From Cohnella nanjingensis (lineage in GTDB: Bacteria > Bacillota > Bacilli > Paenibacillales > Paenibacillaceae): a DNA stretch of 64,000 nt. The DNA is taken from positions 1 to 64,000 of the forward strand of contig NZ_JACJVP010000005.1 in the NCBI RefSeq assembly GCF_014212125.1. The letters are read 5' to 3'. A program made the position numbers and the translations under genes. Under the pieces are notes generated by a model. The model was given only the letters and a program-made list of their open reading frames with translations. It ran no database searches and was not told the DNA's origin. Shown here in pieces: positions 25,792 through 34,778 of the stretch (the stretch's first letter is position 1; every line of letters begins with the position of its first letter).

Positions 25792-25860
25792 TTGACAGTT
25801 CGGGGCGCGTCGTCTTATACTGTGCTTTGTAATGCACAGTTGAGTCCGGCATAAGACGAC
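25792..25860 (+). promoter_or_regulatory. Promoter with nested inverted repeats upstream of nitroreductase
   Basis: TTGACA (25792-25797) and TATACT (25816-25821), spacer 18 bp. Two nested inverted repeats surround the start site: GTCGTCTTAT (25809-25818) / ATAAGACGAC (25851-25860), and inside ACTGTGC (25819-25825) / GCACAGT (25834-25840). Together they look like a composite operator. Confidence 0.7.
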
Positions 25861-25974
25861 ATCGGATGCTTCAAGCTAAAGAGGCGAACCGCGCGTATAA
25901 CTATGTTAATTATTAGCATCGTTAGCGATCAGCGAGAAGTCGTCCTCATCTATCATTCCTAGGAGGGAAACCCC

Positions 25975-26628
25975 ATGTCTGCTATTCCATTGGATACCAT
26001 TCAAGATTACAAGACGGTCGTTCGCGAACGGCACTCCGTCCGCCATTATGATCCGAACTGGCAAATCTCCCAAGCCGAGCTTATGGAGATTCTAGGCGAA
26101 GCTGCGCTCGCTCCGTCGAGCAGCAATACCCAGAGCTGGCGCTTCTTCGTCTTTCATGACAAAGCGCTGAAGCAACGGCTGCTGCCGATCGCCAACAACC
26201 AGCAGCAAGTCGCGGACGCTTCGGCGACCGTCGCGGTGCTGGGCGATATCGAAGGATACAAGAGAGCGGGACAGATTAACGGCATCGGCGTCGACAAAGG
26301 CTACATGACGCCGGAATTCGCCGAGCAATTCACGGCGAATACCCTCAAGGGGTACGGCGGCTTGCCTCCGGAGGTGCTGACGCGCATCTCCCTCGTGGAC
26401 GGCGGTCTGGTGAGCATGCAGCTGATGCTCTCCGCCAAGGCGAGAGGGTACGACACGGTCCCCATGGGCGGATTCAATGCCGCCAAGCTGGTCGAGGAGT
26501 TCGGCATCCCCTCGAACCTCGTGCCCGTCATGCTGATCGCCATCGGCAGAGCGGCGGTGCCGGGCCGTCTGACGCCGCGGCTGCCCGTCGAGGAAGTTAC
26601 CTTCTGGAACGGCGAAGGTCTCAAGTAA
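25975..26628 (+). CDS. Nitroreductase family protein
   Basis: A 217-residue FMN-dependent nitroreductase-fold protein. RERHSVRHYDP (about residues 18-28) and APSSSNTQSWRFFV (about 45-58) are the FMN-binding motifs; ARGYDTVPMGGFNAAK and IAIGRAA complete the family pattern. Resembles YdgI/YodC-type enzymes, which reduce nitro compounds or quinones with NAD(P)H. Start ATG 25975 behind AGGAGGGAAA. A single-gene unit with its own operator-like promoter and terminator, consistent with stress induction. Confidence 0.92.
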   Translation: MSAIPLDTIQDYKTVVRERHSVRHYDPNWQISQAELMEILGEAALAPSSSNTQSWRFFVFHDKALKQRLLPIANNQQQVADASATVAVLGDIEGYKRAGQINGIGVDKGYMTPEFAEQFTANTLKGYGGLPPEVLTRISLVDGGLVSMQLMLSAKARGYDTVPMGGFNAAKLVEEFGIPSNLVPVMLIAIGRAAVPGRLTPRLPVEEVTFWNGEGLK

Positions 26629-26657
26629 CTCCAGCACAGTTATCGGTTGATTGCGCA

Positions 26658-26705
26658 AACCGTCTTTCCCAGATCCGTATAGGGTCCGGCGAAGGCGGTT
26701 TTTTT
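26658..26705 (+). terminator. Terminator after nitroreductase gene
   Basis: AACCGTCTTT pairs with GAAGGCGGTT (two G-U pairs), followed by a T-run at 26699-26705. Confidence 0.85.
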
Positions 26706-26778
26706 GTTTTAAGCGCTTGTTAAGCGGCATAGCGGACAATGGAGGCAACAGCGCACTTATGCGGCAGGGAGAGATGGC

Positions 26779-27144
26779 ATGAGCGGAACGGTCCTAATTG
26801 CGGACGATACGGCATTTATGAGAGCATTCCTGAGAGATCTGATGCAGAGCAACGGCTACGAGGTCGTCGCCGAAGCGGCCAACGGACTCGAAGCCGTACA
26901 GATGTTCAAGACCTATCGCCCGGACGTCGTGACGATGGATTTGACGATGCCGATCATGGACGGACTTATGGCCCTCAAAGAGATTCGATCGGTCGACCCG
27001 ACGGCCAAAGTGATCATCTGTTCGGCCATGGGCAATCAGCAGATGGTGGTGGAGGCCGTTCAGGCGGGGGCGCGCGACTTCATGGTCAAGCCGTTTCACC
27101 GGGAGCGGCTGCTGGAGTCGTTGCGCCTGCTTCTGCAGGATTAA
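26779..27144 (+). CDS. CheY-like single-domain response regulator
   Basis: A 121-residue stand-alone receiver domain. Asp9/Asp10 form the acidic pocket, Asp54 (TMDLTMP) is the phosphorylation site, Ser82 (IICSAMG) and Lys104 (MVKPF) complete the switch residues. The sequence is of the Gram-positive CheY type, but no chemotaxis gene lies nearby; instead a large hybrid kinase follows after 99 bp, so it may be a phosphate acceptor of that kinase. Confidence 0.9.
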   Translation: MSGTVLIADDTAFMRAFLRDLMQSNGYEVVAEAANGLEAVQMFKTYRPDVVTMDLTMPIMDGLMALKEIRSVDPTAKVIICSAMGNQQMVVEAVQAGARDFMVKPFHRERLLESLRLLLQD

Positions 27145-27243
27145 TCGGCGCGAATCGGCAAATGCGGCTATCCCGGCGTGCGGTTCGGCATTACAATGGG
27201 AGAATAAACGGCCAATTCGACAAACGGGCAGGGTGAAATCAAC

Positions 27244-30200
27244 TTGAAGCTGCTGAAGATCATCCGATCCGCGGCGACCGACCCTTTCCTGCTGCTGACG
27301 GCGGCAGGCGTCGCCGTCGCCTTGGCGCTGATCCTTTTCGTCGGCGGTTTCGCTTCGTCCGCCCCGGCCGCCAGCAAAGGCGTTCTGGACTTGTCCGACT
27401 GGGATCTCGGGGCCGAGGGGACGGTCAAGCTGAACGGGGAATGGGCGTTCTATCCCGGACGGCTGCTCGAGCCTTCCGAACTCGGGGAGCTCGGAGGGAA
27501 GGTCGCTCCGACTTACATAAAGGTACCCGGCGCATGGAACGGAAAAGGGATGGGCAGCTATGGAGCCGGCACCTATCGGCTGGAGGTTCGGTTGAAGCCG
27601 ACCGACCGGCTGCTGGCGCTCCATAAGCAAGTCATCCGGTTCGCCGACCGGACCTATATCGACGGCAAGCTGACGGGCGAGTCCGGTACGCCGGGAACGA
27701 GCCGCGCCGCCTACGAGCCGGGCAACGTACCCTATACGGTCGCTTTCTACGAACCGGGAGACCGGATCGAGATCGTCATCCAGGTCGCGAACTTCGACTA
27801 TCCGACCGGCGGCATTTTCCTGCCGCTCAGCTTCGGGCTGCACGAAGACGTGCAGTGGGCCAGGCAATCCCAGTCCATCCTGGAATGGGCGGGCGTGATC
27901 GTGCTGCTGCTCTTTTCGATCTTTTACTTTTCGCTCTATGCGTTTTTCCAGCGCAGCGCCCCGTTCTTGCTGTTCGGCGGCTTTTTCCTGTGCTTCTCCG
28001 TGATGCTGCTCTTCAACGGGCAGCGCATGTTTATGCAGTTGATGCCGACCTTCGATTTCGAGTGGAAATGGCGGATCAAAGACATCTCGCTCTTCCTGAC
28101 CCTGCCTTTCCTGCTCGGGTTTACGGCGACGATCTACCCGTCTCCGGCCTACCGGCGGGCGCTGCTCTGGCCCGCAGCCGTGATCGTGGCGTTTTGCGCG
28201 TTCGTGCTCGTCGTTCCTTTTCACGTCTATTCGTGGGCGCAGGAGCCGATGACGGCGCTGTTTGCCTTCTTCATGTCCGGCATGACCTTGCTTCTGATCG
28301 GTTCGTATACGGTCGGCAAGTACGGCGTCATCGAGAAGCGGGAGCTGCAGTTCTATATTCTCGGGCTCTGCTGCCTGATTCTAACTACGTTGAACTCGGC
28401 CTTCCGCAACAAAGGCGACGGGACGTTCCTCTCCCAAGCGTTGTCGGACTTGTTCCTGGTGCTGTTCGTCCTGTTCATCGCCTCGATGATGGCTTACCGT
28501 TACTTCGAGACGTACGCGTCGATGGTCAAGCTGACCGACCGGCTTCAGGCCGCCGATCAGATGAAGGACGACTTCCTGCTCCGCACCTCGCATGAGCTGA
28601 ATACGCCGCTGCATGGGATCATGAACCTGTCCCAGGCGATGCTGGAGGACGCGGGGGCCGCGCTGCCCGGACGCGGGACGCGGGAAAAGCTGCAGACGAT
28701 CCGTAATACCGCGTACCGCATGTCCAATCTGGTGAGCGACATCATCGACCTTGCCCGGATGAAGGACGGGCGATTGCAAATCTCGCTGAAGACGGTCGAT
28801 CTGGCGTCCTGCGTGGCGGTCGTCTTCGAGGTATACGGCTTTCTGGCCAAGGAAAAAGCGATCCGAATGGACAACCGCATCGCGCCCGGGGCGCGATATG
28901 CGACGACGGACGAGAATCGGCTCATGCAGGTACTATCCGCCTTGCTCGACCGCGGATTGAACGTTCCGAACCTGACATCGGTAACGGTAAACAGCGAAAG
29001 GTCGGGCGAGCGCGTCCTGCTGACGGTCACGGCGGCCGGCACGGGATTCGCGGATGCGGAAGCCGAAGAAGAGCGCATCCGCGCCGGACTCTCCGTCGCT
29101 TACGAGCTCGTCCGGGAGATGGGCGGCGGCCTGAAGGCGGAGCTGTCGGCCTCGGCCGGAAGCATGCGATTCGAGCTCGAGATGCCGCTGGCAGCCGTCG
29201 CGGAAGCGGCGGGCGCGCCTGTCGCCGCAACGTGGGCAAAGGATGCCGGCCAGGCGGAAGCCGCCGCCGGGAGGGAAGCCTACCGGCCGGAGAGCGGTGC
29301 GTATACCTACACGGTACTGGTCGTGGACGCGGAGATGCTGCATCTGGACTTGATGGTGAACCTGCTCGCCGAAGAGGGTTATAGGGTGCTCACGGCGCGT
29401 ACCGACGAGGAAGCGCTGCGCATCGTGGAGGGACCCGACCGTCCGGACATCGTGCTGATGGACGTCCTTCTGCCCGGCGGCCGCAGCTACGAGCTCAGCC
29501 GGAGCATCCGCCATTCGTTCAGCCCGATCGACTTGCCCCTCTTGTTCGTGACGGGCCGGAGCACGCCGGCGGACGTCGAAGCGGGGCTGGCGGCCGGCGG
29601 CAACGACTTCCTCAAAAAGCCGCTCGACCCCGGCGAGGTGCGCGTGCGCATCCGCACGCTGCTGGCGATGAAGCGGCTGGCGAAGGAGGCGGCGCAGAGC
29701 GAGATGGCATTCCTGCAATCGCAGATCAAGCCGCATTTCCTGTACAACGCTCTGGGCACCATCATGTCTCTCTGTTATACGGACGGCCCGCGGGCGGGCG
29801 AGCTGCTCGCCGTGCTCAGCAAATATTTGCGGATTATTTTCCACGAGGACCATACGGAAGACAACGTGCTCCTGCGCAAAGAGATCGAGCTGGTCCGCGC
29901 CTATGCCGATATCGAGCAAGCGCGCTTCGGCCAGCGTCTGCAAATCGTCTTCGACGTGGACGAGCGGCTGCTCGGCTGCCGCATCCTCCCGCTCACCATT
30001 CAGCCGCTGGTGGAGAACGCGATTCGGCACGGCGTCGCCAAGAAAGTGAGCGGCGGTCAAGTGAAGCTTGCCATTCGCCGGCACGAATCGCAAGTGGAGA
30101 TCGTGGTCGAGGACGACGGCATCGGGATGACCGAACGGCAGGTCGAGGAACTGACCGATCCCGGCAGAGACCGCGACGGCGTTGGATTCGCCAACATCAT

Positions 30201-30297
30201 GAAGCGGCTCGCGAACCAGACCGGCGCCAGACCCTTGGTGGAGAGCGGGCCGGGCCGAGGCACGCGGGTAACGATCTTGCTTCCTTATACCGAATAA
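27244..30297 (+). CDS. Hybrid sensor with 7TM region, degenerate HisKA kinase, receiver and LytS-type kinase
   Basis: 1017 residues. Signal/TM near 13-35, an extracellular jelly-roll domain of the 7TMR-DISM kind (NGEWAFYPGRLL, YIKVPGAWNG), seven membrane helices (about 215-410), a HisKA segment with SHELNTPLHG (His450), an ATPase-like part lacking a clear N-box Asn and the usual DxGxG, a receiver (phospho-Asp740 in LMDVLLP), then a LytS/YehU-type kinase with IKPHFLYN (His831) and an intact ATPase (PLVENAIRHG, EDDGIGM). Start TTG 27244. The response regulator gene follows after 28 bp, so both form an operon and probably a pathway. The first kinase may be a pseudokinase. Confidence 0.88.
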   Translation: MKLLKIIRSAATDPFLLLTAAGVAVALALILFVGGFASSAPAASKGVLDLSDWDLGAEGTVKLNGEWAFYPGRLLEPSELGELGGKVAPTYIKVPGAWNGKGMGSYGAGTYRLEVRLKPTDRLLALHKQVIRFADRTYIDGKLTGESGTPGTSRAAYEPGNVPYTVAFYEPGDRIEIVIQVANFDYPTGGIFLPLSFGLHEDVQWARQSQSILEWAGVIVLLLFSIFYFSLYAFFQRSAPFLLFGGFFLCFSVMLLFNGQRMFMQLMPTFDFEWKWRIKDISLFLTLPFLLGFTATIYPSPAYRRALLWPAAVIVAFCAFVLVVPFHVYSWAQEPMTALFAFFMSGMTLLLIGSYTVGKYGVIEKRELQFYILGLCCLILTTLNSAFRNKGDGTFLSQALSDLFLVLFVLFIASMMAYRYFETYASMVKLTDRLQAADQMKDDFLLRTSHELNTPLHGIMNLSQAMLEDAGAALPGRGTREKLQTIRNTAYRMSNLVSDIIDLARMKDGRLQISLKTVDLASCVAVVFEVYGFLAKEKAIRMDNRIAPGARYATTDENRLMQVLSALLDRGLNVPNLTSVTVNSERSGERVLLTVTAAGTGFADAEAEEERIRAGLSVAYELVREMGGGLKAELSASAGSMRFELEMPLAAVAEAAGAPVAATWAKDAGQAEAAAGREAYRPESGAYTYTVLVVDAEMLHLDLMVNLLAEEGYRVLTARTDEEALRIVEGPDRPDIVLMDVLLPGGRSYELSRSIRHSFSPIDLPLLFVTGRSTPADVEAGLAAGGNDFLKKPLDPGEVRVRIRTLLAMKRLAKEAAQSEMAFLQSQIKPHFLYNALGTIMSLCYTDGPRAGELLAVLSKYLRIIFHEDHTEDNVLLRKEIELVRAYADIEQARFGQRLQIVFDVDERLLGCRILPLTIQPLVENAIRHGVAKKVSGGQVKLAIRRHESQVEIVVEDDGIGMTERQVEELTDPGRDRDGVGFANIMKRLANQTGARPLVESGPGRGTRVTILLPYTE

Positions 30298-30325
30298 AGA
30301 CAGAGATCTGAAGGAGGCGAGAGAG

Positions 30326-31492
30326 ATGATACGGGCTTACTTGGCGGACGACGAGGAGCATGCCTTGAACTTGCTCGAGCTGCTCCTCGCGCGGACGGGC
30401 GACGTGGAAGTCATCGGCCGTTGCGGCAACGGTTTCGACGCTTTCGGGGAGATCGGCCGGCTGCAGCCGGACGTCGCCTTCCTCGATATCGAGATGCCGG
30501 GGATGAACGGGGTCGAGCTGGCGGAGAAGCTGGGCTCGCACTTCCCGGATGTCCAGATCGTCTTCGTGACGGCGTACGATAGGTACGCCATCTCGGCCTT
30601 TGAGCGGGATGCGGTCGACTACCTCCTCAAGCCGCTGGAGATGGAACGATTGACGCGATCGGTACAGCGGGTCAAGCGGGAGGTGGCGCGGCTTCGGGCT
30701 TCGGAGGCGTGGGCGCAGGCCGCGAGCGAGGTCTCCGGTACGGCGGAGGCGGCCGGTCCGGAGAAGATGCTGCGCGTGCAGCTTCTGGGCGAGACGCAGA
30801 TCGTGTGCGGGGACCAGGAGCGTCTGAAGTGGCGCACCGCGAAGGAGAAGGAGCTGTTCGCCTACTTCGCCGTGCATCATGGCCAGCGGATCCACCGGGA
30901 CGTGCTGCTGGACGAGCTGTGGCCGGAGGAGAATTACCAGAAATCGAAAGTGTATCTGCACACCTGCGTGAGCTACCTGAGACGGGATCTGCGCCAGCTG
31001 GGCTTGAAGTCGGCCGTGGTCTACGAGGAGGAGAAATATTACTTGGATCCAAATCTGCCCGTATCCGACTACCAATCGCTTCGGCACGCCCTGATCGCAA
31101 CGCGCGCGGCGGGCAACCTTCAGGCGTCCGAACTGGAGGGAGTGCTGGCGCTCTATGCGGGTCCGCTGCTGCGGGACGAAGACTATCATTGGGCGGAGAC
31201 GGAGATTCGGCAGCTGGAGACGACCGTCGAAGCGCTGCGGCTGCAGTTGGGAGAGCTGTATGAGCAGGAGGGCGATTACGGGAAAATGACGGAGACGGCC
31301 CGTCTCCTGTTGAAGCAATCCCCTTACAACGAGGAAGCCTACCGGCTGCTGATGCGGGGCTGCTCCGGCAGCGGCAAGCTCGACGAAGTGTTCCGCGCGT
31401 TCGAAGAGATGACGGCCCGGCTCGGCGAGCTGCGGATCAGCCCGTCCGAGGTGTCCAGGCAGCTGTATCGGAGACTGACGGAGCGCGCCTAA
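30326..31492 (+). CDS. SARP-type response regulator (REC plus BTAD)
   Basis: A 388-residue regulator. The receiver domain (1-125) has phospho-Asp54 (FLDIEMPG) and LLKPLE. Residues about 150-240 form an OmpR-like winged helix of the SARP kind (LRVQLLGETQIVCGDQERL, TAKEKELFAYFAVHHGQRI, HTCVSYLRRDLRQLG), and residues about 245-388 are a tetratricopeptide-like bacterial transcriptional activation domain (YAGPLLRDEDYHWAE, LLKQSPYNEEAYRLLM). This architecture is common in Paenibacillus next to LytS-like hybrid sensors. Presumed partner of the preceding kinase. A 51-bp array begins 49 bp after the stop. Confidence 0.92.
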   Translation: MIRAYLADDEEHALNLLELLLARTGDVEVIGRCGNGFDAFGEIGRLQPDVAFLDIEMPGMNGVELAEKLGSHFPDVQIVFVTAYDRYAISAFERDAVDYLLKPLEMERLTRSVQRVKREVARLRASEAWAQAASEVSGTAEAAGPEKMLRVQLLGETQIVCGDQERLKWRTAKEKELFAYFAVHHGQRIHRDVLLDELWPEENYQKSKVYLHTCVSYLRRDLRQLGLKSAVVYEEEKYYLDPNLPVSDYQSLRHALIATRAAGNLQASELEGVLALYAGPLLRDEDYHWAETEIRQLETTVEALRLQLGELYEQEGDYGKMTETARLLLKQSPYNEEAYRLLMRGCSGSGKLDEVFRAFEEMTARLGELRISPSEVSRQLYRRLTERA

Positions 31493-31523
31493 TCGGACCG
31501 TAGGACAGCCTATTGGCGCGTTT

Positions 31524-32097
31524 TCCGCCGCAGCAAGGCCAAAGAGACGTGCCCAGTACGTCTCTTTGTGCGATTTCGCGGTGGGAGGGTTCAAAGTGAC
31601 GTATCCAGTACGTCACTTTGAGGTTTCACGCCGCAGCAGGGCCAAAGAGACGTATCCAGTACGTCTCTTTGTGCGATTTCGCGGTGGGAGGGGCAAAGTG
31701 ACGTATCTAGTACGTCTCTTTGAGCGTCCACGTCGTAGCAGGGGAAAAGTGACGTATCCAGTATGTCACTTTGAGGTTTCACGCCGCAGCAGGGTCAAAG
31801 AGGCGTACTCAGTACGTCTCCTTGAGCGATTTCGCGGTGGGAGGGGCAAAGTGACGTATCTAGTACGTCTCTTTGAGCGTCCACGTCGCAGCAGGGGAAA
31901 AGTGACGTACCCAGTACGTCTCTTTGTTGGATTTCGCGGTGGGAGGGCCAAAGAGGCGTACTCAGTACGTCACTTTGTGCTTCTTTGCCGCAGCAGGGCC
32001 AAAGAGACGTATCCAGTACGTCACTTTGGGGTTTCACGCCGCAGCAGGGCCAAAGAGGCGTACCCAGTACGTCTCTTTGTGCTTCTTTGCCGCAGCA
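31524..32097. repeat. 51-bp tandem array A3, hairpin core AAAGAGACGTA/TACGTCTCTTT
   Basis: Eleven cores start at 31541, 31593, 31644, 31695, 31746, 31797, 31848, 31899, 31950, 32001 and 32052: ten steps, nine of exactly 51 bp and one of 52. Cores are AAAG(A/T)GACGTA, loop TCCAG, TACGTC(T/A)CTTT. Linkers come in four types. Three units (31593-31745) are repeated almost exactly as the next three (31746-31898), a 153-bp higher-order duplication. The array fills the space between two converging genes and ends 27 bp from the stop of the PrsW fusion gene. Confidence 0.97.
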
Positions 32098-32123
32098 GCG
32101 CCCATTCCAGGGTAGATGAGAGC

Positions 32124-33968
32124 CTAGTTAGCAGCCCGCAGCGCCTGTCCGCAGCGGCCGCAATACCGCGTGTCCGGCGGAGAGACCGTCCCGCACGCTT
32201 CGCAGACGAGATCCCGCCGCTCCCCGTCGTCGGCGAGCCGATCGGCGGCAGGCGCCGGGTTCAGGGCGGCGAGAGCCTGGAGCTCCTCTTTCGCGCCAGA
32301 GCGGATCAGCCGGAGGAGCAGCAGAATGCCGGCTGCGCCGACGACGGCCATGCCGGCCGCGCGCCAGCCGCCGCTCGGGTAATGATAGTCCCAGAGCGCG
32401 TGAAGGGCCACGCTCGCCACGAGCAGTCCCGCCGCGCGCAGCAGGCGCGACGCGCTGGCCGAGCGGGCGCCGGCCGCGCCGCGTCCGAAGCCGAACCAGA
32501 CGCCCGTCGCGGCGATCGCCGTCCATGTGCCGTGCCCGAAGGGCGACAGCAGCGCGCGCAGCCAGAGCACGGCCAGCATGCCGCCCGCAGCCCCGGATTG
32601 CAGGTGCGTCCAGCCGTAAAGGATGCTCTCGATCGCGGCGAAACCCATGCCGACGGCAGCGCCGAATACGACGGCATCCATCTGGAAGCGCTGGCGCTTG
32701 CTCCGCAGGAACAACAGACAAACCAGCAGTTTCGCCGTTTCTTCGATGACCGAGACGGCCAGCGGGATCTTGAGGTTGTCGAAGACGAGCCCGCCGTCCC
32801 CGCCGCTGCCGATCAGCCAATTCCGCTCCACGATCCACGCCAGAGGCACCGCGAGGGCAGCCGAAGCGAGGAATGCCGCAACCAGCCGGAACGTCCGGAA
32901 CCCGAGCAGCTGCGCGCTCCTCGCGTAAGCAACGAAAGTTACCGGACCGGCCAGGCCTCCGAGCAGCAAGGCGGCGACGATCCAGACGGCGTCGCGCTGC
33001 CATGCCGCCATCGCCGTCGCGGCGGCGAACAAGCCTCCCATGGCGAGCAGCAGATCGATCCAGCGCTCCCGCTTGGGGATACGGACCGTCCCTGCGGGCG
33101 CAGTTGCGCGTTCTCGGGCTTCTTGCTCTTCGGGCGTCAACCAATCCGTCTCCGCCGCACGGAACAGGTCGGGCCTGCGGATGCGGAGCGTCTCCAGGAA
33201 TTGGCGCTTCACCGGCGGATACTGCATCAAGACGAAGCGATACTCCTCCCGCCCCATCGTCAACAGTTCCCCTTCTTCGCGCGCGACGACGCTGCTCGTT
33301 TGCGGCATGCCCGCGAGCAGGGCGATTTCTCCGAAAAAGTCCCCCTGGCCGAGGACGGCGACGCGCTTGTCCCCCGTCCGCATCTCGAACCGGCCTGCCG
33401 CGATCATGAAGAATCGGTCCGCCGCTTCGCCTTCCCGCACGATGACGTCGCCGGCCTTCACCTTCCGCCGGACCGTAATCTCCGCCAATCCTCGCAGCTC
33501 CGAATCCGGAATCGCGGACCAGATCGACCCTTTGCTCAGCATGCCGTGCAGGATCCGGATATTCGCCGAGTAGGTCAGGCTCTCATGGAAGAGCGGGCCG
33601 ACCGCGGCTAGCCGCCGGAATCCCTCCCGGTCCAGCCGCAGCGCCTCGACCGGTCCCGAAGCGGCGACGCTCGCGGTTCTCCGTTCGCTGGAGAGGAGGG
33701 CGATCTCCCCGATGAGCTCGCCGGGGCCGAGCGTAGCGAGCAGGACGGTGCGGCCGATCAGGCTGCGCGAAGAGACGCGCACCGTGCCGGCGACGATGAA
33801 GTAGCAGGCGTCCCCCGCCGTGCCTTCCGCCAGAATCCGGTCTCCGTCCGCAAAGCGGGCGACGGCCATCGCGCGGGCCGCCGCTTCGAGCTCCTGTTCG
33901 GGTACGCCGTGAAGGAGCGTATGCCGGCGGAGATATTCCAGGATGGGAGTGGAGGTGAGGGAAGTCAT
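32124..33968 (-). CDS. cNMP-binding domains fused to PrsW-family membrane protease
   Basis: 614 residues in three parts. Two cyclic-nucleotide-binding folds (about 12-130 and 150-275; GPGELIGEIALLSSERRTAS and GQGDFFGEIALLAGMPQTSS are the phosphate-binding cassettes). Then about eight membrane helices with PrsW/CPBP-like protease motifs: SVIEETAK, GFAAIESILYG, SPFGHGTWTAI and ALHALWDY, in the right order. Finally a C-terminal zinc ribbon (CEACGTVSPPDTRYCGRCG). PrsW in Bacillus subtilis cleaves the anti-sigma factor RsiW; here proteolysis may be controlled by a ligand of the N-terminal domains. Start ATG 33968. Alternative: a scaffolding protein without protease activity. Confidence 0.88.
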   Translation of the reverse strand: MTSLTSTPILEYLRRHTLLHGVPEQELEAAARAMAVARFADGDRILAEGTAGDACYFIVAGTVRVSSRSLIGRTVLLATLGPGELIGEIALLSSERRTASVAASGPVEALRLDREGFRRLAAVGPLFHESLTYSANIRILHGMLSKGSIWSAIPDSELRGLAEITVRRKVKAGDVIVREGEAADRFFMIAAGRFEMRTGDKRVAVLGQGDFFGEIALLAGMPQTSSVVAREEGELLTMGREEYRFVLMQYPPVKRQFLETLRIRRPDLFRAAETDWLTPEEQEARERATAPAGTVRIPKRERWIDLLLAMGGLFAAATAMAAWQRDAVWIVAALLLGGLAGPVTFVAYARSAQLLGFRTFRLVAAFLASAALAVPLAWIVERNWLIGSGGDGGLVFDNLKIPLAVSVIEETAKLLVCLLFLRSKRQRFQMDAVVFGAAVGMGFAAIESILYGWTHLQSGAAGGMLAVLWLRALLSPFGHGTWTAIAATGVWFGFGRGAAGARSASASRLLRAAGLLVASVALHALWDYHYPSGGWRAAGMAVVGAAGILLLLRLIRSGAKEELQALAALNPAPAADRLADDGERRDLVCEACGTVSPPDTRYCGRCGQALRAAN

Positions 33969-34054
33969 ATCGGATCGCTGCCTCTCTAGATTGAAAAGGA
34001 ATCCGCCGCGGCAGATTCCTTCATCGATAACCTTTTGAATGGAATGAAGATTGC

Positions 34055-34669
34055 TTAACGCATATTGCCGATGATGCTGCTGCGGCTGTCCTGCATCTTC
34101 TTGATGAAGTTCGTCATGACGTCGAAAGCTTCGTTCCGCTTGTTGGTCATGGATTGCAGGCGGAGCATGTCCATCTGCTGAGAGTTGCTCAGGCCGTCGA
34201 TCTTGCTCTTGAGCGAAAGGATAAAGCCGTCCACTTGACCCTCGTTGTAAGTGCGGTTAGAAACGTTCGCGTTGACCCCTGCGGCATTCAGGCGATTCTG
34301 CTGGTCTTCCGTGAGCGTGTATGGCGCTTTCCCCTTGCGGATATCGTTGAGCTCTTGCAGCAGATTGTTCAGCTTGGCGATTTGGTCGTTGCGCGACTGG
34401 ACGTTTTTCAACTGGTCATTCAGTTGCTGATCCAGCAGTTGCGAACGCTGCTGCTGCACCATCATAAGCGCAGTCTCGAGGTCCATCCCGTTAATCTGGA
34501 CCGACGTCACCCCATTGGCGCCGATGCCGCCGATGGCGTTGCTCGTCGTGTCTTGCCCGAGCGCTTCCCTCACCGAATCGTATGCTTGGTTGTTGAGCAT
34601 GATCGCTATGCCTGCTACGACGCCTACGACCAAAGTGCCAACCATTCCTAGTACGGATTTCCTGCTCAA
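34055..34669 (-). CDS. Membrane-anchored coiled-coil protein of unknown function
   Basis: About 204 residues from TTG 34669, which follows GGGGGG by nine bases. One N-terminal membrane helix (SVLGMVGTLVVGVVAGIAIM) is followed by a Gln/Asn-rich helical region likely to form a coiled coil (VQQQRSQLLDQQLNDQLKNV, QIAKLNNLLQELNDIRK) and a C-terminal helix. I do not recognise a family. Upstream in the same frame an open stretch reaches 35440, but it consists of repeat array A4 and the shadow of the YhgE gene. The good promoter at 34705-34733 supports the short form. Confidence 0.75.
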   Translation of the reverse strand: MSRKSVLGMVGTLVVGVVAGIAIMLNNQAYDSVREALGQDTTSNAIGGIGANGVTSVQINGMDLETALMMVQQQRSQLLDQQLNDQLKNVQSRNDQIAKLNNLLQELNDIRKGKAPYTLTEDQQNRLNAAGVNANVSNRTYNEGQVDGFILSLKSKIDGLSNSQQMDMLRLQSMTNKRNEAFDVMTNFIKKMQDSRSSIIGNMR

Positions 34670-34704
34670 AATAAAAGGCCCCCCATGTCCATTAACTTCC
34701 CTAA

Positions 34705-34733
34705 CTATAATGCAAAAAAGTAATTTATGGCAA
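34705..34733 (-). promoter_or_regulatory. SigA-type promoter of coiled-coil protein gene
   Basis: On the minus strand TTGCCA (34733-34728) and TTATAG (34710-34705), 17-bp spacer. A leader of about 30 nt precedes the TTG start at 34669. Confidence 0.65.
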
Positions 34734-34778
34734 TAAAAAGTGTACGGACCGGCGTCGGGAAAGGGAAAGAGGGGCGAT

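Noticed and set aside
31566-33611. Open frame of 681 codons on the plus strand
   Set aside because: It crosses array A3 and then runs antisense to the PrsW fusion gene; the product is Arg-rich and has no domain.
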